A stretch of 64,000 bases of DNA, taken from the NCBI GenBank assembly GCA_031292255.1, contig JARLHN010000011.1:50333-114332 (forward strand), given 5' to 3'. The notes beneath the pieces were generated by a model that did not search any database, was not told the DNA's origin, and worked only from the letters and a program-made list of their open reading frames with translations. Of this stretch, positions 58,572 through 64,000 are shown one piece after another (positions within the stretch are counted from its first letter, which is position 1; each line of letters begins with the position of its first letter). This DNA comes from Oryzomonas sp. (lineage in GTDB: Bacteria > Desulfobacterota > Desulfuromonadia > Geobacterales > Pseudopelobacteraceae). A program made the translations under genes and the position numbers.

Positions 58572-59751
58572 TCCAGTGCTGAGAATCCTCATGGTGGCGC
58601 CCACGCCCTATTTCGCGGACAGGGGCTGCCACGTGCGCATCTACGAGGAGGCGCGCGCCCTGCGCAACCTGGGCCACGATGTCCGGATAGTCACCTACCA
58701 CATCGGCAGGGACATGCGCGGCATCCCGGTGGTGCGCATCCCGCGGATACCGTGGTACAACCGGCTGGAGGCCGGCCCTTCCTGGCACAAACTCTACCTC
58801 GACCTGCTGCTCCTCTGCCGGGCGGCTGCCTTTAGTCTCCACTTCCGGCCCCACGTCATCCATGCCCACCTTCACGAGGGTGCCGGTATCGGCTGCCTGC
58901 TCAAGCTCATGACCCGCATCCCCCTGGTCTTCGATTACCAGGGGAGCCTCTCCGGCGAATGCATGGACCACGGCTTCTTCAAGCCCGGCTCCCTGATGGC
59001 CCGCATCTTCGGGCGGGTCGAGCGTGCCATCAACGGCTGCGCCGACCGGATCGTCACCAGCTCCAGCGCCGGATACAGCGACCTCATTAACGTCTGGGGA
59101 GTGGCCCCCGGCCGCGTTGTCTCCGTCATAGACGGCGTGGATACGGAGAAGTTCCGTCCCCATGACCGGCAGGATGCGAGGAAACACCTGGGGATCGCCC
59201 CGGATGTCCCGGTCGTTGCCTACCTAGGCATCATGAGTGCCTACCAGGGCACGGACCTGCTGCTGGACGTCGTAGCGCTCTTGAAGGCGCGAGGGGTGCG
59301 GGTCCGCTTCCTGGCCATGGGCTTCCCCCACGAACGCTACCAAGCCGCGGCCGAGGCGCTGGGGATCGGCGACATGATCACCTTCACTGGCAAGATCGAC
59401 TATAACGATGCGCCGCTCTTCCTCTCGGCCGCCGATCTGGCGGTATCGCCCAAGCTGTCGTTGACCGAGGCCAATGGCAAACTCTTCAACTACATGGCCT
59501 GCGCCCTGCCGGTGGTGGTCTTCGACACGCCGGTCAACCGGGAGATCCTGGGGGATACGGGCATCTATGCGCGCCTGGGCGACAGCGCGGACTTTGCAGG
59601 GCGGATCGAGGCCCTGCTTGCGGACAGTGACGGGCTGAAGGGGCAGGGGGAGCGGGGGCGCGCCAGGGCGGTCAGCGAGCATGCCTGGCAGGCCAGGGGG
59701 ACCAGATTGGTGGAGGTCTACCGGGCTGTTGTCGGCACGCCTGCGGCCTGA
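58564..59751 (+). CDS. Family 4 glycosyltransferase
   Basis: GT-B fold retaining glycosyltransferase of 395 residues. The N-terminal half contains GCHVRIYEEARALRNLGHDV and DYQGSLSGE; the C-terminal nucleotide-sugar domain has VDTEKFRPHD, VVAYLGIMSAYQGTDLLLDV, and SLTEANGKLFNYMACALPVV (about 300, the E-x7-E region). The start is a TTG at 58564 inside the end of the previous gene (8-bp overlap), with AGGGACAGGG before it, so the two are coupled. Probable role in the same glycan as the two glycosyltransferases upstream. Confidence 0.9.
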   Translation: MADPVLRILMVAPTPYFADRGCHVRIYEEARALRNLGHDVRIVTYHIGRDMRGIPVVRIPRIPWYNRLEAGPSWHKLYLDLLLLCRAAAFSLHFRPHVIHAHLHEGAGIGCLLKLMTRIPLVFDYQGSLSGECMDHGFFKPGSLMARIFGRVERAINGCADRIVTSSSAGYSDLINVWGVAPGRVVSVIDGVDTEKFRPHDRQDARKHLGIAPDVPVVAYLGIMSAYQGTDLLLDVVALLKARGVRVRFLAMGFPHERYQAAAEALGIGDMITFTGKIDYNDAPLFLSAADLAVSPKLSLTEANGKLFNYMACALPVVVFDTPVNREILGDTGIYARLGDSADFAGRIEALLADSDGLKGQGERGRARAVSEHAWQARGTRLVEVYRAVVGTPAA

Positions 59752-59796
59752 TGCAGGTGAAAAGACTGTTTCTTGGAAAAAATTGCACAAAAGTTG

Positions 59797-59825
59797 TTGA
59801 CACGCCGGTCCAATTTTGGTAGAAA
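59797..59825 (+). promoter_or_regulatory. Promoter of tRNA-Gly
   Basis: TTGACA at 59797-59802, 17-bp spacer, TAGAAA at 59820-59825; tRNA begins at 59840. Confidence 0.75.
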
Positions 59826-59839
59826 ACAAAACTCACCAA

Positions 59840-59914
<75 letters not shown>

Positions 59915-60189
59915 AATAACTACATAGAATCATTTGCGATTCTTGACGATTTACCCCGACTTTCACCAAAACTTTCACCAAAAAGTTTTTAATGGAAGAT
60001 TCGGGGTTTCGTTTTTTCGAGGGATAATAATCGGTTGCTGCGGGAAAGGTATTGGTTGACTGTACCCGACTGTAGCTGATTGCTTCTTTTTCGGTTCCGC
60101 GAAGTCCCGGCCATAATATTCGAAAATCTGCCAAAAATCCTCTTCAAGCCCTTCGATGTAATCCCCGTACACTTCATGGATCATTTTCT

Positions 60190-60552
60190 TTGATCCATTT
60201 TTTTGATGACGAGGATCGCTTCACCTACCTGAAACTTTTGGCTGGATATTCACTAAAGCATCACTTCCGAATCTGGGCATATTGCCTGATGAACAGCCAT
60301 GTACATCTGCTTGCAGTGCCTCAGACGGAAACCTCTCTTGCCCGTAGAATAGGATTGACCCATTAGGTGTATACCCAACACCTCAACCGTAAATTAAATC
60401 AATCCGGTCGAATCTGGCACAACCGTTTCTATTCGTGCATCGTCGAACGCAACCAGTACCTCTGGGCGGTCGCTCGCTATATTGAACGCAATCCCCTGAA
60501 GGTGGGTTTGACGGAAAGCGCATGTCAGGAGCAAAATTCACGGATAAAATAG
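60190..60552 (+). pseudogene. REP-associated tyrosine transposase (Y1_Tnp/RAYT) remnant
   Basis: The frame reads FFDDEDRFTYLKLLAG, then WAYCLMNSHVHLLAVPQTE with the HUH-type HVH motif, then a TAG stop at 60364-60366 and VYTQHLNRKLNQSGRIWHNR, IERNPLKVGL. These are the standard blocks of the transposase linked to REP sequences. The N-terminal HVxxRG block is missing and the stop lies just ahead of the catalytic Tyr region, so it is dead. A short frame after it (60521-60628, MSGAKFTDKIVETLAGREKI) may be a further remnant. Confidence 0.85.
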
Positions 60553-60628
60553 TAGAGACCCTTGCCGGCCGGGAGAAGATAACAGCAGCAATAGCATCCG
60601 GGGTACAGGATGCACTCAAAAAAACATA

Positions 60629-60991
60629 AACAGGCCGGTAATCTTGTTGTCGTCTGGCGTGACAGGAAAATGGTCTCGTTGGCGCGGGAAGAGCTTCAAG
60701 TGTAATATTAGCTCTTGCAGGATAAATAGCGTATTGTTATTGTGTGTTCGAACGAATGTTCGATAAATTGGTCGAGCCGCATGGTGTGTGGCCATTTCAA
60801 CCAATAGAGCAATTAATCTTGAATTCTATTCACACTTTCCTGCGTAAAATGATTCCAATTCGCCCAAGTTATCCTGTGAAGGGAAGCCCCTTTGAAAGTC
60901 CAAATTTATAATGCAGCAACAAATTATGCTGTACAAAATCATTAGAATGGTCACGGTGTACCAATACAGTACAAAATAGGGAGATGTGAAG
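60629..60991. other. AT-rich gap before the chemoreceptor gene
   Basis: No credible gene on either strand. It should hold the chemoreceptor promoter, but no good boxes could be chosen. Confidence 0.5.
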
Positions 60992-62635
60992 ATGACGTGG
61001 TTCAATAATCTGAAGACAGGCAATAAGCTGATAATCGGCTACGCTTTAATTGTTCTCATCTCAGTAGTGGGCGGGATTGTCGGGTTTGGAAATATCAGCA
61101 AGATTAGCAATGAGCAGAAAGACACCTACCAGTTCAATACCGTTCCACTAGGAATCCTGGGGGTCATCGGTGACCATTACCAACAGATAAGGATCGACCT
61201 GAGAAATGCCGTCATTGCCAAAAATAAAAATGATGTAGATAAGTTCGCGGATAGCGTCCGTAGCGGTCATAAGAGCATGGCGGACAAGCTGGCTGAGCTT
61301 GACAAGATGATTCGCGAACCGGAGCAAAGGAAGGTTTACGAACAGGTGGTTGATGAGTTCAAGGCATATAGTAACTGGGAGGAAAAACTCCTTGGCCTGA
61401 TCCGCGAGAGCAAAGATCAGGAGGCATTCGACGTTCTCCAGAGCGATGCTTACAAAAAGTCCACTAAGATAATCAGGGATGGCTTGACGAATCTTCAGGA
61501 AATGAAAACAGCCAGTTCAAAAGCAAGGTATCTGGAAGGTGAAGCAAGTGGAGACTCTGCCAAAAACACCATGATTATTCTCCTGCTGGCTAATGTGTTT
61601 TTTGCTGTTGTGTTGGCACTATTCATTTCCCGCCTTATAACACGGCAGCTTGGCGGCGAGCCTAACGAAGTCAGCGACATTGCCAATCAGGTCGCTAATG
61701 GAGATTTGAGCCACGAGATTATTACAGCCTCCGGCGACACCACCAGCGTAATGGCTGCCATGAAGAAGATGGTACAGAACCTGAGGGAACTGGTATCACA
61801 GACAGTTACGATCTCCGAAATTATCGCCTCGGCATCCAACCAGCTTCATTCAACTTCAACCCAGATTGCCACCGGAGCGGAAGAGGCTGTTTCACAGACC
61901 AATACCGTCGCCACCGCCAGCGAAGAAATGTCGGCCACCAGCGGCGAGATTGCCAGCAACTGTTCCATGGCTGCCGAGGCATCACGCAAAACCACCGACT
62001 CAGCCAACGCTGGGGTCAAGGTGGTCAGCGATACCATTAACGGCATGAACGTCATTGCTGACCGGGTGCGCCAAACTTCAAAAACCATTGAGGCGCTGGG
62101 TAGCCGCTCCGACCAGATCGGCCAGATTGTCGGCACTATCGAAGACATCGCCGATCAGACGAACCTGCTGGCCTTGAATGCTGCTATCGAAGCGGCACGG
62201 GCTGGCGAGCAGGGCCGCGGCTTTGCCGTTGTGGCCGACGAAGTTCGAGCATTGGCCGAGCGGACCACCAAGGCCACCCGCGAGATTGGCGAGATGATCA
62301 AGGCGATTCAAAAAGAAACCCATGATGCGGTCAAAGCCATGGAAGAGGGTGTCGCCGAGGTCGAAAAAGGTGCCGTATCTTCCCATAAATCGGGCCAGGC
62401 GCTGGAGGAAATCCTGGAGAGGATCAACGAGGTCACCATCCAGGTCAGCCAGATCGCCACAGCTGCCGAGCAGCAGACCGCCACCACTGGAGAGGTAACC
62501 AACAACATCCAGCAGATCACCGAGGTGGTGCACCAGACCGCGCGCGGTGCCGATGAAACCGCGGGCGAGGCGGCCCAACTGGCCACTCAGGCCCAGAAGC
62601 TGCAAAGCCTTATCAGCCATTTCCGGTTGGCATAG
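60992..62635 (+). CDS. Methyl-accepting chemotaxis protein with 4HB periplasmic sensor
   Basis: Transmembrane chemoreceptor of 547 residues. A first helix (about 9-30, [20 protein letters not shown]), a four-helix-bundle type periplasmic domain (about 35-185, with [20 protein letters not shown]), a second helix (about 192-214), HAMP, and the signalling hairpin with the tip [20 protein letters not shown] (about 395). No C-terminal methylesterase-binding pentapeptide. The ATG at 60992 has GGGAG eight bases upstream. A cheW gene follows 10 bp later but is broken, so this receptor must use another CheW. Confidence 0.95.
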   Translation: MTWFNNLKTGNKLIIGYALIVLISVVGGIVGFGNISKISNEQKDTYQFNTVPLGILGVIGDHYQQIRIDLRNAVIAKNKNDVDKFADSVRSGHKSMADKLAELDKMIREPEQRKVYEQVVDEFKAYSNWEEKLLGLIRESKDQEAFDVLQSDAYKKSTKIIRDGLTNLQEMKTASSKARYLEGEASGDSAKNTMIILLLANVFFAVVLALFISRLITRQLGGEPNEVSDIANQVANGDLSHEIITASGDTTSVMAAMKKMVQNLRELVSQTVTISEIIASASNQLHSTSTQIATGAEEAVSQTNTVATASEEMSATSGEIASNCSMAAEASRKTTDSANAGVKVVSDTINGMNVIADRVRQTSKTIEALGSRSDQIGQIVGTIEDIADQTNLLALNAAIEAARAGEQGRGFAVVADEVRALAERTTKATREIGEMIKAIQKETHDAVKAMEEGVAEVEKGAVSSHKSGQALEEILERINEVTIQVSQIATAAEQQTATTGEVTNNIQQITEVVHQTARGADETAGEAAQLATQAQKLQSLISHFRLA

Positions 62636-62645
62636 GGAGGCGGCC

Positions 62646-62902
62646 ATGAGCAATCTACTGGCAGTCACAGGAGAAGTGGCTAAAACTTCTCACGAGGTCT
62701 TCCAGTTGGTTAGCTTCGAACTGGGAGGCGAAGAGTATGGCATTGACGTGCTGACGGTGCGAGAAATCATCCGTGTACCGTCCATTACCTAGATGCCCGG
62801 CACGCCGGATTACGTGGATGGCATCATCAACATGCGCAGTTCGGTAGTACCGATGATCTCACTACGTAAATTCTTTGGGCTGCAAGAACGCGAGCAAAGG
62901 CT
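62646..62902 (+). pseudogene. cheW: cheW remnant: nonsense codon and truncated
   Basis: Starts MSNLLAVTGEVAKTSHEVF, QLVSFELGGEEYGIDVLTV and REIIRVPSIT, then TAG at 62790-62792 where family members carry Gln, then MPGTPDYVDGIINMRSSVVP and MISLRKFFGLQEREQR. The coding sequence ends at about 62902, where a repeat element begins; the second half of CheW is missing. The stop can come from one CAG to TAG change. Confidence 0.88.
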
Positions 62903-63056
62903 AAATAGGGACATCCATGATAAGTTTTGTCAAGGGGGGAAACGGAGATTTCCCTTAACCTTCCGAACTGCGCCGGTGGCCTTGTTTTTGCTCCTTCATG
63001 CCGTCCAATTTATTGATCTTTCCAAGTGGTCCGCGTGATCATGGATGCCCCTATTT
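62903..63056. mobile_element. MITE-like element with 19-bp terminal inverted repeats
   Basis: AAATAGGGACATCCATGAT (62903-62921) and ATCATGGATGCCCCTATTT (63038-63056) are inverted with one mismatch. The 154-bp interior has no gene. It truncates the cheW remnant. No clear target duplication flanks it. Confidence 0.8.
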
Positions 63057-63161
63057 GAGCCCCGACATTTTGAGACCGGCACTGTCGATAAATTTTACAA
63101 TTAACAAATTCAAAAAAACGAAAAAAATGAATGATCAACAAACACAGCAGCTTGTATTTGT

Positions 63162-63177
63162 TGGCATAATAGTTGCT
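63162..63177 (+). promoter_or_regulatory. Sigma-54 (-24/-12) promoter of the PEP-CTERM gene
   Basis: TGGCATAATAGTTGCT matches the consensus TGGCAC(R)N4TTGC(W) with one change; the GG and GC pairs are 10 bp apart. The start site would lie about 50 nt before the ATG at 63237. Confidence 0.78.
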
Positions 63178-63236
63178 TTAAAAATATTGAAAAACCAATG
63201 TTTGTAACTGATTGAATTTTCAAAGGAGGAATAATT

Positions 63237-63800
63237 ATGAAACGGTCATTAACCGCGATAACGCTGGGATGTCTGCTGGCATTCGCAGGATCAGTATCAG
63301 CTTATACCATTGATAATGGTGCAATTAATGTTGGGGGTCAAGATACCCTGATTTCATCAACACATCTATCCAATAGCAGCCCCTCGACGGAAACAGCTTG
63401 GATAAACAGCGTACTCAGTCAAAGTTTTGCTTCTGGTACACAGAGTACGCCAACATGGACTCAAGTTGATGGAAGCACTACACTCTGGGCTGCTGAACTT
63501 TCGAATAACCCCGGTTATTTTCTTGTCAAAACTGGAGAAGGTGGAATAACTAAAAATGGAAATTGGGATTTTCTGTTTCAAGATAACGCTAGTACTGGTT
63601 ATGCGGTTATAGACCTTTATTCCGCTACAAATGGTCTGGACTTTAAATCTAATGTAGATGCTAGTGGTATAAGCCATATAACGTCAGTAGACTCAGGCTC
63701 CTCTACTCCTGTTCCTGAGCCTGGTACCATGATGCTTCTCGGCGCTGGTATGTTCAGTCTGGCGTTATTTGGAAAGCGCCGCATGAACAAAATGTCTTAA
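63237..63800 (+). CDS. PEP-CTERM sorting-signal protein
   Basis: Exported protein of 187 residues with signal peptide MKRSLTAITLGCLLAFAGSV and a C-terminal sorting tag: VPEPGTMMLLGAGMFSLALF followed by GKRR. Such tags are cut by exosortase EpsH-type enzymes and the proteins go to the cell surface or extracellular matrix. The body is Ser/Thr/Asn-rich, without Cys, and has no family I recognise. GGAGGAA precedes the ATG; a sigma-54 promoter lies upstream and a terminator downstream, so it is a single-gene unit. No exosortase gene is in the window. Confidence 0.93.
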   Translation: MKRSLTAITLGCLLAFAGSVSAYTIDNGAINVGGQDTLISSTHLSNSSPSTETAWINSVLSQSFASGTQSTPTWTQVDGSTTLWAAELSNNPGYFLVKTGEGGITKNGNWDFLFQDNASTGYAVIDLYSATNGLDFKSNVDASGISHITSVDSGSSTPVPEPGTMMLLGAGMFSLALFGKRRMNKMS

Positions 63801-63827
63801 TAGCCGATTATCAGCGAATCTAACTTG

Positions 63828-63862
63828 AAGGGCGTTGTGAAAACAACGTCCTTTCTTGTTTT
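63828..63862 (+). terminator. Intrinsic terminator after the PEP-CTERM gene
   Basis: Arms 63828-63838 and 63843-63853 form an 11-bp stem with one G-U and a GAAA loop, then TCTTGTTTT. The group II intron begins directly after this tail. Confidence 0.9.
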
Positions 63863-64000
63863 GTGCGCCAGGCATGGCGCGTGGCGCGTAAGCGCCATCC
63901 AATCAGCTATGGTGGCTGATTGGTGACTTGGAGGTGCAAGTCCTCTTCGGACCCTGATGGTGGGAACCGATAGCTGAACAGCAAGGGTGTCCGTCGCGAG
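63863..64000 (+). mobile_element. Group IIC intron, 5' end (continues beyond window)
   Basis: Begins GTGCGCCAGGCATGGCGCG, similar to the GUGUGCCCGGCAUGGG start of group IIC introns, and continues with GAGGTGCAAGTCCTC and GCAAGGGTGTCCGTCGCGAG, conserved domain I segments. It lies at the base of a terminator T-tract, the known target of class C introns. The reverse transcriptase gene and 3' end lie outside. Confidence 0.87.

Noticed and set aside
59915-60189. Small minus-strand frame just after tRNA-Gly (MIHEVYGDYIEGLEEDFW)
   Set aside because: No homology recognised, no ribosome site, next to a decayed transposase; could be an unidentified remnant but cannot be supported.

Overview
The window looks like chromosomal DNA of an anaerobic deltaproteobacterium of the Geobacter group (Geobacterales / Desulfuromonadia). 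Evidence is a triheme c7 cytochrome of the PpcA type, a ResB/CcsB (system II) cytochrome c maturation pair, a selenocysteine-containing SelD, flavin-dependent ThyX, short-form ThiC, a chemoreceptor fused to hemerythrin, a GEMM-like riboswitch candidate and many intergenic inverted repeats. Species cannot be fixed from the sequence alone.

Layout. 1-8.4 kb (minus): 3'-incomplete cstA, two parvulin-type isomerases (one a lipoprotein), mfd and a small hypothetical. 8.6-16.5 kb (plus): PEP synthase/PPDK regulator, lone OmpR-type regulator, DegP/HtrA protease, membrane 4Fe-4S protein, rdgC, obgE, proB. 16.6-21.3 kb: a TumE/TumA toxin-antitoxin pair, then an AT-richer minus-strand cassette (CheY-like, CheC-like, hybrid histidine kinase) bounded on its far side by a second, frameshifted copy of the antitoxin gene. 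21.3-27.5 kb (minus): rpsU-yqeY-cvpA-dnaG-rpoD macromolecular synthesis cluster plus a secreted hypothetical. 27.8-35.0 kb (minus): hemerythrin chemoreceptor-hisH-hisA-hisF-hisE, then glyQ-glyS. 35.8-40.4 kb (plus): rho, rpmE, thyX, a DUF1385 membrane protein, prfA.

40.5-45.98 kb (minus): a coiled-coil protein with a duplicated terminal domain behind a candidate GEMM-I riboswitch, and a thiED-thiC operon behind a TPP riboswitch with a clear terminator. 46.2-53.5 kb (plus): alr, selD (in-frame UGA), an ASKHA ATPase, purH, purD, purE. 53.6-59.8 kb (plus): cytochrome c7, resB, ccsB, three glycosyltransferases. 59.8-64 kb: tRNA-Gly(GCC), then a decaying accessory tract: REP-type transposase pseudogene, chemoreceptor, broken cheW interrupted by a MITE-like element, a PEP-CTERM protein behind a sigma-54 promoter, and the 5' end of a group IIC intron inserted just after that gene's terminator.

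Most genes are housekeeping. The unusual content lies in regulatory RNA and repeats: six copies of one long inverted-repeat family, every one between co-directional genes, a second MITE-like family of three, and several riboswitch/attenuator structures. The best candidates for something undescribed are the riboswitch-linked duplicated-domain protein at 40.5-42.9 kb and the signalling cassette bracketed by antitoxin-gene copies at 17.0-21.3 kb.
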